A stretch of 64,000 nt of DNA from an uncultured Gemmatimonadota bacterium. Lineage in GTDB: Bacteria; Gemmatimonadota; Gemmatimonadetes; Gemmatimonadales; Gemmatimonadaceae. The DNA lies in the NCBI GenBank assembly GCA_903882745.1, contig CAIRYG010000010.1, forward strand, positions 372,001 to 436,000, written 5' to 3'. The stretch's first letter is position 1. The number at the start of each line of letters is the position of its first letter. A program made the translations under genes and the position numbers. Positions 27,535 through 36,638 of this stretch are shown here, in pieces. The notes under the pieces are model-generated. The model made no database searches. It was not told the origin of the DNA and saw only the letters and a program-made list of their open reading frames with translations.

Positions 27535-27613
27535 CTGTGCGCGCTTCACCCCACGCTTGTTCCCAAGCGCCCCCAGCGCGCATCTTCCCTGCACTCTTGC
27601 AACCGGGATTCCT

Positions 27614-29149
27614 ATGCGCGCTCGTGCTGCTGTCTTCGGCCTCTTGCTCCCCGTCGTGATCACGGGGCAGTCCGCCCGCGACCAGATTCGTCAGTGGCGC
27701 GAAGCCCGCGAACCGCAAATCGTGCAAGAGTTCGCCGACTTTCTCAAGATCCCGAACGTCGCCGCTGACACACAGAACCTACGCCGCAACGCCACCGAGA
27801 TTGTTGCCATGCTCGCGCGGCGCGGCGTTGACGCACGGCTCCTGACGAACGGCGCCTGGCCCCCCGTGGTCTATGGCGAGCTCAAGGCACCGGGCGCCAC
27901 ACGTACCATTGTGCTGTACGCCCACTACGACGGGCAGCCTGTCGACGCCAAAGAATGGAAGGGGGGCGCCCCCTTCACCCCCACACTCCGCGATCAGCGC
28001 GGCAGCGACTGGGTGGACATCCCCTTTCCAACCACCGGCCGACTCAATCCTGAGTCCCGCATTTTCGCGCGCGGCGCCGGCGACGACAAAGCCCCGATCA
28101 CGGCCATTCTCACCGCTCTCGATGCCCTCAAAGCCACGGGGCAACGGCCGACAATCAATCTCAAGTTCTTCTTTGAAGGAGAAGAAGAATCCAACTCGGC
28201 GCATCTCGAAGGCCTCCTCCAGCGGAACGCAAACCTCCTGCGCGCCGACGCCTGGCTCTTTTGCGACAGTCCCGTGCACTCCAGCCGGCAGATGCAGGTG
28301 GTGTACGGCGTCCGCGGCGCCATGGGTCTCGAACTCACCGTGTACGGCCCCACGCGCGCCATGCACAGCGGCCACTACGGCAACTGGGTACCAAACCCCG
28401 GCATTCTCGTCGCCGAACTGGTGACCTCGCTCCGCAACGCCGACGGCCGCATCCTGATCAAGGATTTCTACGACGACGTCGTCCCGCCCACGCCGGCGGA
28501 ACTCAAAGCGGTGCGTGCGCTCCCCAACACCGATGCCGCCATCCGCCAAGATCTTCTCATTGGCGCCACTGAAGGCAATGGCGCCCTGCTCGCCGAACGG
28601 ATCATGCTCCCAGGGCTCAATATTCGTGGGCTCAAAGTCGGGCAAGTCGAAGGACTCGCCGCCAACGCGATCGCGACCGAGGCCAAGGCATCGATCGACT
28701 TTCGCTTAGTGCCAAAGCAGACCCCCGAGCGCATTCGCGCGCTCGTTGAGGCGCATCTCAACGCCACCGGCTGGTTTGTGACACACGCCGCGGCCACCGA
28801 CGCCGAACGTCTGGCCCACCCGAAGGTCGTACGCGTCACCTGGGGCGGCGGCGACGAAGCCTCGCGCGTCCAGCAAGACGAACCGGTGGCCGTCGCCCTC
28901 GCGGGAACGCTCGACGAACTCCTGGGGAAGCCGGTCCTCAGACTCCCGACGATGGGCGGCTCACTCCCGACCCATCTGTTTGAGCGCACGCTGCACGTGC
29001 CGCTGATCGTTTTTCCGATTGCGAATCACGACGACAATCAGCACGCGAAGGACGAAAACCTTCGCATTCAGAATTTGTGGGACGGGATCGATGCATTTGC
29101 CGCGATCATGACGCGCATGGATACCAAGTGGCCGCGCGTGGTGCCCTAA
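27614..29149 (+). CDS. secreted M20-family dipeptidase
   Basis: 511 residues with an N-terminal hydrophobic signal (ATG 27614, AAVFGLLLPVVITGQ). Zinc-site motifs of the M20 family are YAHYDGQPVD, RGAGDDKAPI (bridging Asp) and EGEEESNS (catalytic Glu pair), with NHDDNQHAKDEN carrying the late His. The dimerisation domain occupies about 230-380. This is the long carnosinase/CNDP-like branch. It probably hydrolyses dipeptides outside the cytoplasm. One of three M20 members in the window. Confidence 0.9.
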   Translation: MRARAAVFGLLLPVVITGQSARDQIRQWREAREPQIVQEFADFLKIPNVAADTQNLRRNATEIVAMLARRGVDARLLTNGAWPPVVYGELKAPGATRTIVLYAHYDGQPVDAKEWKGGAPFTPTLRDQRGSDWVDIPFPTTGRLNPESRIFARGAGDDKAPITAILTALDALKATGQRPTINLKFFFEGEEESNSAHLEGLLQRNANLLRADAWLFCDSPVHSSRQMQVVYGVRGAMGLELTVYGPTRAMHSGHYGNWVPNPGILVAELVTSLRNADGRILIKDFYDDVVPPTPAELKAVRALPNTDAAIRQDLLIGATEGNGALLAERIMLPGLNIRGLKVGQVEGLAANAIATEAKASIDFRLVPKQTPERIRALVEAHLNATGWFVTHAAATDAERLAHPKVVRVTWGGGDEASRVQQDEPVAVALAGTLDELLGKPVLRLPTMGGSLPTHLFERTLHVPLIVFPIANHDDNQHAKDENLRIQNLWDGIDAFAAIMTRMDTKWPRVVP

Positions 29150-29164
29150 CAGGCACCGTTTTTT

Positions 29165-29770
29165 CTACAGATCGGCGGGTGCCACGAGCGTAATGCTGGA
29201 GCGGCGGCGCTTGATGACCGTGCTCTGCTGCGCCACAACTGGGGCGGCACCCGCCTTGGAGTCAACAGGCCCCATGTCGCGGATCGTGGTCACCGCGTTG
29301 AAGTTCACCGCGAGGTCAACCGACGCACGCGATGCGCCAGCCAGCGCGACGTCGCGCAACGGAATGAATTCCTCAGCGCGCGAGAGATAATCACTCACGC
29401 GAATCCCCGCGGGGAAACTGAGCACACCGTCCACGGCACTCGCGTCGTCAAAGGCAATGTGAATCCGACGGCGCGCCGCACCTGCCGCGCGGTGATCCAC
29501 CTGAAGGCTCGCGTCATCGGCCCAGGCAAACAGCACCGTGGACGTCCGGATAATCACATGACTCCCCGTCCCACCCTCGCTGAACCCCTTCGGCTCAGAG
29601 AGCGAGAGCAAACCGCCCTTCCGGGAGCTGAGAAACGGCCCGAGCGACTGGATCGGCAACAGATACGCAATACCACTGGCGGTCTCGCCACCGCGAAGCC
29701 TCATCGAAATGAGACGTGGCACGGTACCAGCCTGCGCAGCAATCCCCCTGGACGTCGGACGAGTTTCCAT
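29165..29770 (-). CDS. hypothetical protein, DUF6812-like segment
   Basis: 201 residues, no signal peptide or membrane helix. The central part (DDASAVDGVLSFPAGIRVSD followed by YLSRAEEFIPLRDV) resembles a small beta-rich domain in which a hydrophobic strand is followed by R-x-SDYL and a Phe-Ile-Pro-Leu strand. I associate it with DUF6812 only by that string. No catalytic residues are evident. It converges with the M20 gene with 15 bp between stops. Confidence 0.55.
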   Translation of the reverse strand: METRPTSRGIAAQAGTVPRLISMRLRGGETASGIAYLLPIQSLGPFLSSRKGGLLSLSEPKGFSEGGTGSHVIIRTSTVLFAWADDASLQVDHRAAGAARRRIHIAFDDASAVDGVLSFPAGIRVSDYLSRAEEFIPLRDVALAGASRASVDLAVNFNAVTTIRDMGPVDSKAGAAPVVAQQSTVIKRRRSSITLVAPADL

Positions 29771-29807
29771 TCGGCGAAAGTTAGGCCAGTTATGCCCTGC
29801 AGGTAAG

Positions 29808-29867
29808 ACTCGCTTTGCGACTCGCCTTCCGGCTCGCGCTGCGGCTGGCGCTGCAACTCGCGCTGCA
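29808..29867. repeat. 12-bp degenerate tandem repeat, five copies
   Basis: Five imperfect units of about ACTCGCGCTGCA occupy the gap between two minus-strand genes (stop at 29883, start at 29770). No conserved gene covers them, although all frames stay open across the array. Confidence 0.75.
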
Positions 29868-29882
29868 GGGATGCCGCACGTG

Positions 29883-31076
29883 TTACCCGCGGCAACTCCC
29901 GGTCACCACCACCGCATTCCCCACGGGGCGCTCCCCGGTTGCGTCCGAGGGCTTGTTCACGGTGTGCACGTTCCCACTCGTCGGATCGCGCACGATCATT
30001 GCGGTCGAACCGCCGCCATCGAGATTCAACGCTTCCCGGGCACCAAGATCACGCAACAGTGCGGCAGTCTCGCGCACCGTCGTGCCAACGCTGTAGCCGG
30101 GCTGACGACCATCAATCACCACGAGCAGTAACCGTCGGCCCGAATCGGCGTAGCCGGCCGCCGTACGGGGATTGAGTCCTCGGAAACTCTCCGCGCCGTC
30201 AGTGTCCACGGTCGGAACAATCACACTATCACGGAGGAGCAGTGGGTGTCCGCCAACCGCCTGCATCGGGATCATCGGCGCAAGCGTCGCGTCAACCGTC
30301 ACCGTGTCGCCACTCTGAGTCGTACCGCGTGAACGCCCCACGAGCATCAAGGTGTCGCCTCGCGCGAGCCCATCGTGCGACAGCGGAAGCGCCGCAACGA
30401 CATAGCGCCGCGGCTGCGCGCGCGCTCCAATCGGCAGCAACAGCAGCGCGGTGCGCCGAACAAGTGTGTCCAACGGCTGCCCCCACGCCGCATCGATCAC
30501 CCCGAGCCCCGTGGCACTCGGCCGATTCCAAAACGTGAACGGCAGGCGTCCACGTGCTGAGACGACAGTCCCGGCAACCGTCAGTAGTCCAATAAACGGC
30601 CGACGCGCCGCATCGATCGCCAGCACCGGACGCTTGATTGGACCCGAGAGCAGTTGACCATCCACGACCATCGCATTCACCGGCACGCCCGGCGGGGTGA
30701 ACACAAAGAAATCCGCATTCACGGCGGCAATCGCGCGCTCTTCAGCAGGAACGCCTTGCAACAGCGCCGTGGTCGTCGCGCGGCCTACCGCGGTCGGACC
30801 GCCCTTCACTGCGCGAATGCTCACGCACTGCGCGAGATCAATGTCCAGCACGTGCGCACGCAGTGGCCCCGCATTTCGCACGAGATCGTGCTGCGTGATA
30901 CCGGGCGCGATCTGGTGCGTGGTGATTGAGTCGGCAACCGATCGCGCTATTGTGTAACGCGGCAATTCACCCAGCGCCGTTGCCGCAGCGGGAGCACTCC
31001 CCGTGGCCACCCGCGCAACGCCTGTTCCGCAGGCGCTAAGCGCCACAAACACCACGAGCGGCAACGCGCGGTTCAT
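29883..31076 (-). CDS. phosphodiester glycosidase family (NAGPA-like) lipoprotein
   Basis: 397 residues. The N-terminus MNRALPLVVFVALSACG is a lipoprotein signal. The NAGPA-type domain (exopolysaccharide phosphodiester glycosidase) is recognised by AAVNADFFVFTPPGVPVNAM, VVDGQLLSGP and the C-terminal LNLDGGGSTAMIV, with LLVVIDGRQPGYSVG between. Members remove sugar-phosphodiester linkages or act on cell-wall glycans. The ATG at 31076 overlaps the TGA of the upstream VOC gene (ATGA), so the two are translationally coupled; the upstream in-frame extension to 31112 was rejected for that reason. Confidence 0.88.
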   Translation of the reverse strand: MNRALPLVVFVALSACGTGVARVATGSAPAAATALGELPRYTIARSVADSITTHQIAPGITQHDLVRNAGPLRAHVLDIDLAQCVSIRAVKGGPTAVGRATTTALLQGVPAEERAIAAVNADFFVFTPPGVPVNAMVVDGQLLSGPIKRPVLAIDAARRPFIGLLTVAGTVVSARGRLPFTFWNRPSATGLGVIDAAWGQPLDTLVRRTALLLLPIGARAQPRRYVVAALPLSHDGLARGDTLMLVGRSRGTTQSGDTVTVDATLAPMIPMQAVGGHPLLLRDSVIVPTVDTDGAESFRGLNPRTAAGYADSGRRLLLVVIDGRQPGYSVGTTVRETAALLRDLGAREALNLDGGGSTAMIVRDPTSGNVHTVNKPSDATGERPVGNAVVVTGSCRG

Positions 31077-32029
31077 ACGTCGACGCGCCGCAGTCGCACC
31101 GCGGTTCCCCACGGGTCCTGCGTCACAACCTCACCCAATGCGTCGCGCTCCAGAGCAAAGCCGCCACGGCGCAAACTCTCAGCAACAGCATCGAGCGCGT
31201 CGCCGGCCGTGATGCCCTCAGCGTCATGCAGCTCAATCGTCCACTCCACCAGCGCGGCTTCGTCCGCCCGAGCGGGGGGCGCCCCCGCAGCACCCCAAAT
31301 ATTGGTACCGACGTGGTGGTGATAGCCGCCGGCCCCAAAAAAGAGGGCGCCCGGGTAGCTCCACACCATCAGGTCAAAGCCCATCGCATCCGAGAAGAAT
31401 GCGGCCGCCGGCTCAAGCGCCCCGACGCGCAGATGCACATGGCCAATCGTCGTACCAGCGGGCATCCCCTCCCAGTCGCTTCCCGCTCCCGCCGCAACCA
31501 CCCCCGCAACATCCACGGGATCAGTCGCCATCATGAGCTCGCGGTTCACCCGGCGCCACTCCGCGCGCGGACGATCACGATACAGTTCAAGGCCAAGCCC
31601 GTCAGGGTCCTGCAGGTAGAACCCCTCACTCACGAGGTGATCTCCCGCGCCAAGCGCAACGCCGTGCGCCGCGAGCTGTTGCACCAATCGACCAAGATCA
31701 CCGCGTGTCGGCACAACAATCGCCACATGGAACAGCCCAAGTCGACCACGGTCGGGCACCGGCGCGACCCCAGGCACCTCCTGCAACACAATCAGCGCGC
31801 GAGCCTCACCAACTGCACCGAGCACGGCCCGCGTCGCCGACTGCTCGAGCACGCGGAATCCCAAAAGCGTTGCATAGAAGTCCAGGGAGCGCTCGAGATT
31901 CGACACACGGAGCGTGACTTCGCCGAGTCGGGTGCGCTCGGGAAGACGAAACCCGTTCGGCGCCGTTCCATACGACCCGGGGGTTGCGGCGGCTTCGACG
32001 GCGAGCGCGAGCGGACGGTTGGTGCTCAA
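31073..32029 (-). CDS. VOC-family protein, CatE-like (two vicinal-oxygen-chelate domains)
   Basis: 318 residues with two glyoxalase/dioxygenase-type domains. Domain 1 (about 35-160) contains GEVTLRVSNLERSLDFYATL and GLFHVAIVVP. Domain 2 (about 190-315) contains IGHVHLRVGALE and GGYHHHVGTNIWG. The His/Glu metal ligands of CatE-like ring-cleaving dioxygenases are consistent with these strings, but the substrate is unknown. Start TTG at 32029 is the best available; no ATG fits. AT-rich sequence with TATAAAAT-like strings just upstream (about 32090-32110) may hold the promoter. First gene of a two-gene operon with the NAGPA-like lipoprotein. Confidence 0.85.
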   Translation of the reverse strand: MSTNRPLALAVEAAATPGSYGTAPNGFRLPERTRLGEVTLRVSNLERSLDFYATLLGFRVLEQSATRAVLGAVGEARALIVLQEVPGVAPVPDRGRLGLFHVAIVVPTRGDLGRLVQQLAAHGVALGAGDHLVSEGFYLQDPDGLGLELYRDRPRAEWRRVNRELMMATDPVDVAGVVAAGAGSDWEGMPAGTTIGHVHLRVGALEPAAAFFSDAMGFDLMVWSYPGALFFGAGGYHHHVGTNIWGAAGAPPARADEAALVEWTIELHDAEGITAGDALDAVAESLRRGGFALERDALGEVVTQDPWGTAVRLRRVDV

Positions 32030-32222
32030 GGTCTCGGCCTAGTGATGAGTTCGGTCGCCCTAAAATTCGAAAGCGCCGCTTGCTACGCGATTACTACCCT
32101 AATTTTATAGCATCGGCTGGCGAGAAGGGCCACTAAAGCTCACCCTCGTCAATCTCGTGATTTGGCGGTATCGTACTCCACGCGGTCGCCGTCCCTCCAT
32201 CTCCCCCGCTCTCGCCCCCACC

Positions 32223-33533
32223 ATGCGCTCCTCGTTCCGCCGCATCGCCCCGCTCGCACTGGCCCTCCTGCTGCCGACTACCGCGCGCGCCCAAGATGCG
32301 CTGACCGCCGAGATCGAGCGACGCGCCACCGCGCTCGCCGCGACGGTCGCCGAGTGGCGGCATGACATTCACCAACACCCGGAACTCTCCAACCAAGAGA
32401 CCCGCACGGCCGCACTGGTTGCGGCACACCTGCGCAAACTGGGACTCGAAGTCCGCACGGGTGTTGGCGGCAACGGGGTCGTCGGGATCCTACGCGGCGG
32501 TAAGCCGGGCACGGTTGTTGGACTGCGCGCCGAGATGGATGCGCTTCCGGTCGCCGAACAAGTCGACCTCCCGTTCAAGTCCACCGTGCGCACCAACTAC
32601 AACGGGGTCGAAACGGGCGTCATGCACGCCTGCGGCCACGACATGCACGTGGCGATCCTCATGGGCACCGCCGAGATCCTCAGCAACATGCGCGCCCAAG
32701 TCCCGGGCACGGTGGTCTTTCTCTTTCAGCCGGCCGAAGAAGCCCCACCACTGGGCGGCGCTCGTCCGATGATCGACGCAGGCGCCCTCACCAACCCGGC
32801 CGTGGAAGCGGTGTTCGGACTCCACGTGGGCGCGGGCAAACTTGGCGAGGTCGCGGTGCGCGGCGGCGGCATCACGGCCGCCTCCGATCAGTTCCGCATT
32901 GTTGTGCACGGCAAGCAAACGCACGGCGCCTTTCCCGCGGGTGGGATCGACCCGATCGTGATCGGCGCACAGATCGTGATGGGGATCCAGACGATCGTGA
33001 GTCGGCAGATCAACCTCTCCACCGCTCCGGCGGTGGTCACGGTGGGCGCGTTCCAAGGCGGGCTGCGCGAGAACATCATTCCCGACTCCGTCTGGATGAT
33101 TGGCACGATCCGCACCTACGACGAGCCCATGCGCAAAGCCATCCACGAGCGCCTGGCCCGCACCGCCGAGTCGATTGCGCAGGGGAGCGGCGCGACGGCC
33201 ACGGTCACCGTGACCCGCGGCTACGACGTGACCGTCAACAACGCCGACCTCGTGGCACGTCTCACCCCAACGTTGCAGCGCGCGGCCGGCGCCGGCCTCT
33301 TTCGCGTGAGCGATCCGAGCTCTGCCGGTGAGGATTTTGGCCGCTTTGCCGCCGCAGCACCACGCGGGGGCGTGTTTGTGAGTCTGGGCGTGACCCCCGC
33401 CAACAAAGACTGGAAGACCGCCGCGAGCAATCACTCCCCGCTCTTCGAGGGCGACGACGCTGCGCTGCCGACCGGCATGCGCGTGATGGCGGGAATGGCG
33501 CTCGAGTATCTGCGCTTCGGTCGCGTGCAGTAG
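32223..33533 (+). CDS. secreted M20D amidohydrolase (hippurate hydrolase-like)
   Basis: 436 residues, signal peptide ending PTTARAQ. Family motifs: WRHDIHQHPELSNQE, GLRAEMDALP, MHACGHDMHVAIL (metal ligands), FQPAEEAPP (catalytic Glu) and SAGEDFGRF. These identify the M20D branch that hydrolyses N-acyl or N-aminoacyl amides (hippurate, IAA-amino acid, peptide-like). Export sequence implies periplasmic action. ATG 32223 was chosen for the signal peptide. It diverges from the VOC operon over 193 bp. Confidence 0.92.
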   Translation: MRSSFRRIAPLALALLLPTTARAQDALTAEIERRATALAATVAEWRHDIHQHPELSNQETRTAALVAAHLRKLGLEVRTGVGGNGVVGILRGGKPGTVVGLRAEMDALPVAEQVDLPFKSTVRTNYNGVETGVMHACGHDMHVAILMGTAEILSNMRAQVPGTVVFLFQPAEEAPPLGGARPMIDAGALTNPAVEAVFGLHVGAGKLGEVAVRGGGITAASDQFRIVVHGKQTHGAFPAGGIDPIVIGAQIVMGIQTIVSRQINLSTAPAVVTVGAFQGGLRENIIPDSVWMIGTIRTYDEPMRKAIHERLARTAESIAQGSGATATVTVTRGYDVTVNNADLVARLTPTLQRAAGAGLFRVSDPSSAGEDFGRFAAAAPRGGVFVSLGVTPANKDWKTAASNHSPLFEGDDAALPTGMRVMAGMALEYLRFGRVQ

Positions 33534-33577
33534 TTCCTATACGAGCACCCGCAATACAGCCTGCACGACCGCGACTT

Positions 33578-35437
33578 TCAGCGGGGCGGTTCGCCGCCCC
33601 GCCAGGAGAGTCCCACATACAGCGCGCGCCCCGGCACAATCGCTCCAGCGCCATCGAGCCAGCCGGCGTTGGTCAGGTTGCGACCATCAACATCAACAGT
33701 CAGCCCGCCCACACGCTGTGAGTACCGGAGATTGGCGGTGGTATACGCCACCTCGCCCGCGCGCTGCGCGCGCATCAGGTCGGCACTCACACGAGCGCCG
33801 TGCATCGCGGGCACGGACACGCGGGCCACGGTCTGCGCCGTGACCGGCCGCAGCGCATAGCGACCACGCAGTCCAGCCCCCGACGCGGCATCAAACGCGA
33901 TCGATGCATGACTCAGCGTGTACTCGGCGCCACCGCTCCGATAGGTGGTCGAAAGCTCAACGCCGCGGAACGTCGCGCTCCCCACATTGCTCGCGAGCCA
34001 GGGTGTTGCGGCATCGGCGGTGGTCGCCTTAACCCAATCGATCAGGTTGTCGGCCGAACGCGAGTAGCCCACGAGATCTGCACTCCAGTCACTCGACGGC
34101 GCGAATCGCAGCCCAAGTTCGCCAGTCCAGAACTGCTCGCTCTGTAAATTGGGATTCCCCACGCTCGCGGGATCGCGATAGTAGCGCTCGGTCCATGTTG
34201 GGGCGCGGAACCCGCGCGCCACATTCGCGCGGAGGTGCATGCCGCGCATCCCCACCCCGACGGGCCCATCGAGGGGAATATCGAAGGTCGCCGAGGGGGA
34301 GAGAAACGCGCCGTAGGTGGACGACTGATCACCGCGCAGGCCGAGGAGCAGCGTGGATCCCGCGGGCGCGGCAACGGTGAGCTCACTGAACAGTGCCTCG
34401 CGCCACTCGTTGCGGCTTCCGAGCCGAGCGCTCTGCAGCTGTGCGTTGAGCGCGTCCGCGCCGATGGCGAGCGCGGTGGAGCCAAAGCTTCGGCGCGCGA
34501 TCACGTCGACACCGCTCTGCCAGGACGTATGCAGATTTTCGTAGACCGCGGGGTTGTCGCGAATCAGCGTGAAGCGATCGGTGTGGCGTCGCGTCTGTAC
34601 GCCGGACTCCAGTGTCCACTCGCCGAGGGTCCGACGCAGGCGTACGTCGGCGGTTGCCGAGCCGGTGCGTTCGAACGAGTTGTATGGAGCGTAGAAGTTT
34701 GCAGCGCCGAAGTCGCGCACCCCGACGCCCAGGTGTGCCGTTAGGAGTCCAGCGGACAGCCGTTGCTCGGCGCCGATGCGCGTGAGGAGCGTGCGATAGT
34801 CGGTGCCGTTCCGCGCGCCGTTCGAGCGATCGTATTCGATGGTGGGCGTGATGGTTGTTGCGCCGGCCGTGAGGCTTGTGGCGAGTTCGCCACCGAGTGT
34901 TTGGAATGCGCCCGCACGCGTGGCAACGCGCGTGGCAACGCCGCCGCGGCGGGTGACAATGTTGATGACCCCGCCAACGGCATCCGGGCCGTAGAGAGCG
35001 GAAGCCGCGCCGCGGAGCACTTCGACCCGCTCGATCGCCTCGAGTGGGACCGCGAGGTCGAGCGCGTAGTGTGCGCTTTGCACATCGCTCACGCGCACGC
35101 CGTCGACGAGCACGGCGACTTGTTCTGGTGAGCTGCCGCGGATCGAGAGATCCGCCTGCGCCGGGGAGCGCGGGCTGACATCAATGCCGAGCCGAGCAGC
35201 GAGCAGTTCGCTCACCGTGCGTGCGCTGGAGGCGGTGATGGCGTCGCGTGTGATGACGTCGACCGAGCGTCCCGCGTCGGCTTTCCCGACGCGGGAGGCG
35301 ACGACGGATATGGTGTCGAGGCGGGCGGGAGTTTGGGCGTGGAGGGAGCCCTGCCAGAATGTCCCGACAAGGGCTGCGACCACCTGCGCCGCGCGCAGAG
35401 GGCTGGGCCGGTAGGCGGCCGTGGTGTAAACGTCCAA
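33578..35437 (-). CDS. TonB-dependent outer-membrane receptor, BtuB-like
   Basis: 619 residues. A signal region ends GSLHAQ. A TonB-box-like LDTISVVAS follows, then the plug domain (VDVITRDAITASSARTVSEL, DLSIRGSSPEQVAVLVDGVR, LEAIERVEVLRGAASALYG, GGVINIVTRRGG). Then comes a beta barrel ending in Trp (YVGLSWRGGEPPR). Size and plug sequence fit BtuB-type vitamin B12 receptors, and the long leader has features of a cobalamin riboswitch. Start TTG at 35437 gives a normal signal peptide; the frame is open for 175 more codons upstream but is unlike protein there. Ligand specificity is inferred. Confidence 0.85.
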   Translation of the reverse strand: MDVYTTAAYRPSPLRAAQVVAALVGTFWQGSLHAQTPARLDTISVVASRVGKADAGRSVDVITRDAITASSARTVSELLAARLGIDVSPRSPAQADLSIRGSSPEQVAVLVDGVRVSDVQSAHYALDLAVPLEAIERVEVLRGAASALYGPDAVGGVINIVTRRGGVATRVATRAGAFQTLGGELATSLTAGATTITPTIEYDRSNGARNGTDYRTLLTRIGAEQRLSAGLLTAHLGVGVRDFGAANFYAPYNSFERTGSATADVRLRRTLGEWTLESGVQTRRHTDRFTLIRDNPAVYENLHTSWQSGVDVIARRSFGSTALAIGADALNAQLQSARLGSRNEWREALFSELTVAAPAGSTLLLGLRGDQSSTYGAFLSPSATFDIPLDGPVGVGMRGMHLRANVARGFRAPTWTERYYRDPASVGNPNLQSEQFWTGELGLRFAPSSDWSADLVGYSRSADNLIDWVKATTADAATPWLASNVGSATFRGVELSTTYRSGGAEYTLSHASIAFDAASGAGLRGRYALRPVTAQTVARVSVPAMHGARVSADLMRAQRAGEVAYTTANLRYSQRVGGLTVDVDGRNLTNAGWLDGAGAIVPGRALYVGLSWRGGEPPR

Positions 35438-35535
35438 TCGTGCTCCTGTTCGATCCCCGCGCGTCGATGACCTCCTCATGAGGACACCGACGCAGCGAGC
35501 TCCGAAAGATGGAAGCCTGTCACCCTCGATGCTAG

Positions 35536-35705
35536 CGCGCGCCGGTATCCTTGCGCGGGGTGTTGTGGGTGTATCGCTACCAGTAGTTCTCAGCCGCGAC
35601 GGTCGTAGCACGAGCGCTCCGGTGGCGCAGCACCCCATTACAGACGGTGTAGGACTCAGCGCGCCTCCGCGTGCGGGGCTTTCCTCAACTATGAGGTGCT
35701 TTACC
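35536..35705 (-). promoter_or_regulatory. candidate cobalamin riboswitch in the BtuB-like receptor leader
   Basis: On the minus strand, in the order expected for cobalamin aptamers: TGAGGAAAGCC with a paired GC stem (core AGGGAA-GCC), CTGAGTCC...CTGTAATGG (core CCCGCCACTGTAA region, degenerate), and CGCAAGGATACCGGC near 35541-35556. The last matches the conserved 3' end CAGGAnACCnGC. About 100 nt lie between the last two, a normal spacing. The CACTG core is imperfect, so this is a candidate. A thiamine aptamer was considered because of GGGGTGC and GGCTGAGA but lacks the 3' half. Confidence 0.5.
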
Positions 35706-36215
35706 GTGACCACACGTTCTTGGTTGGGTTTCACCGTCGCCCTCGTTTCGCTCACCGCGTGTGCTGCCCCCGCGGCGACCAAGGCAGCACCCGACGCCGT
35801 CGTGATTCGCGCGGAACTGAATAAGACGATTGACTCGGCCCTGCAAATCATCAAGATGAGAGACGCCGTGGCGCTCAAGGCAATGTTTACGGACGACGGC
35901 ACCTGGATTCTGCCCGATGCGTCGACAGCTGTTGGCAAGCCGGCGATTGAGGCGCTCGCCAAGGCCTTCTTTACGAGCTACGATTCCTGGTCGGTTAAAT
36001 CCGACAGCATCGACACGTTGATCATCCTGAGCGATAGCGAGGCCGTGACCTTCTCGCACCAGTTGTACACGTTGACCTTGAAGGGCAAGACCACGGAGCT
36101 TCAGAACAACCCGTTCATGGATTACTGGCGCAAGACGGCCGGTGGATGGAAGATTGTGTATGAGCTGAACGCCAACGGCCCGGCGCCGAAGGCTCCAGCC
36201 GCGAAGAAGCCGTAG
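35691..36215 (+). CDS. SnoaL/DUF4440-like lipoprotein
   Basis: 174 residues. The signal ends in the lipobox LVSLTAC. The mature part is an NTF2-like cone domain of the SnoaL/DUF4440 type: ALKAMFTDDGTWILPDAST, VGKPAIEALAKAFFTSYD and DYWRKTAGGWKIVYELNANG. Members bind small molecules or act as putative isomerases/hydrolases; no catalytic set is defined. The ATG at 35691 begins the signal peptide; an upstream extension to 35478 would cross the opposite gene's leader and is rejected. Confidence 0.85.
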   Translation: MRCFTVTTRSWLGFTVALVSLTACAAPAATKAAPDAVVIRAELNKTIDSALQIIKMRDAVALKAMFTDDGTWILPDASTAVGKPAIEALAKAFFTSYDSWSVKSDSIDTLIILSDSEAVTFSHQLYTLTLKGKTTELQNNPFMDYWRKTAGGWKIVYELNANGPAPKAPAAKKP

Positions 36216-36638
36216 TTCGCGCTGAGAGATTCGTCCGCAAACCAAGCGCCTCACCGTTACCGCGGTGGGGCGCTTGGTGCGTCGGGGAGTGCGTAGTCCT
36301 GAGCCGTTCGGCGTGCTCTAGGCCGGCAGTTATCGAACCCCCGCCAGTTTCGAACGAGGCGGGGGGAGCGGCGCGTGCCGTTCGTGAGCATACGCAAATG
36401 GCCATAACTATATACACGGCAACGCCTTACAGTATAGTCTACAACGAGAATTGCGCGACTAACGCTCGATTGACGCTCCGCACCTATTCTTATCCAGCGA
36501 AATCTACAACAGACTAGATTCAAGACAAGGGTCAGGCATCCTGAGATGCCTTATCGAATCGCTATTTGACAGATAGCGGGCATTCACCAGTAGCGACTTT
36601 CGTCCTACTGGCGCTCAAACCCTATAAGACCCCTTGAG
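36216..36638. other. hairpin-rich, less GC-rich intergenic region
   Basis: No gene seen. It holds a terminator-like stem-loop just after the lipoprotein gene (36241-36250 with 36269-36278) and an 8-bp stem (36338-36345 with 36358-36365). Immediately before the Ig-repeat gene lie three consecutive small hairpins: 36534-36540/36545-36551, 36560-36565/36573-36578 and 36587-36593/36605-36611. Base composition drops visibly compared with the sequence on the left. Confidence 0.7.

Noticed and set aside
25796..27727. 100-codon N-terminal extension of the GMC oxidoreductase
   Set aside because: The extension is low-complexity, covers the 11-bp repeats and crosses the divergent M20 gene start; the FAD domain begins normally after ATG 27427.
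35536..35660. Thiamine (TPP) riboswitch
   Set aside because: GGGGTGC and GGCTGAGA are present with a pairing stem, but the GAACCTGAT...GGATAAT...GCG half is missing, and the cobalamin order fits better with a BtuB-like gene.
36338..36365. Left-hand att copy of the tRNA-Pro 3' end
   Set aside because: Shares only TCGAACCC-like fragments with the T-arm; not a direct repeat.
36425..36445. Possible third copy of the structured-element core (CAGTATAG string)
   Set aside because: Only eight bases match and there is no enclosing stem.
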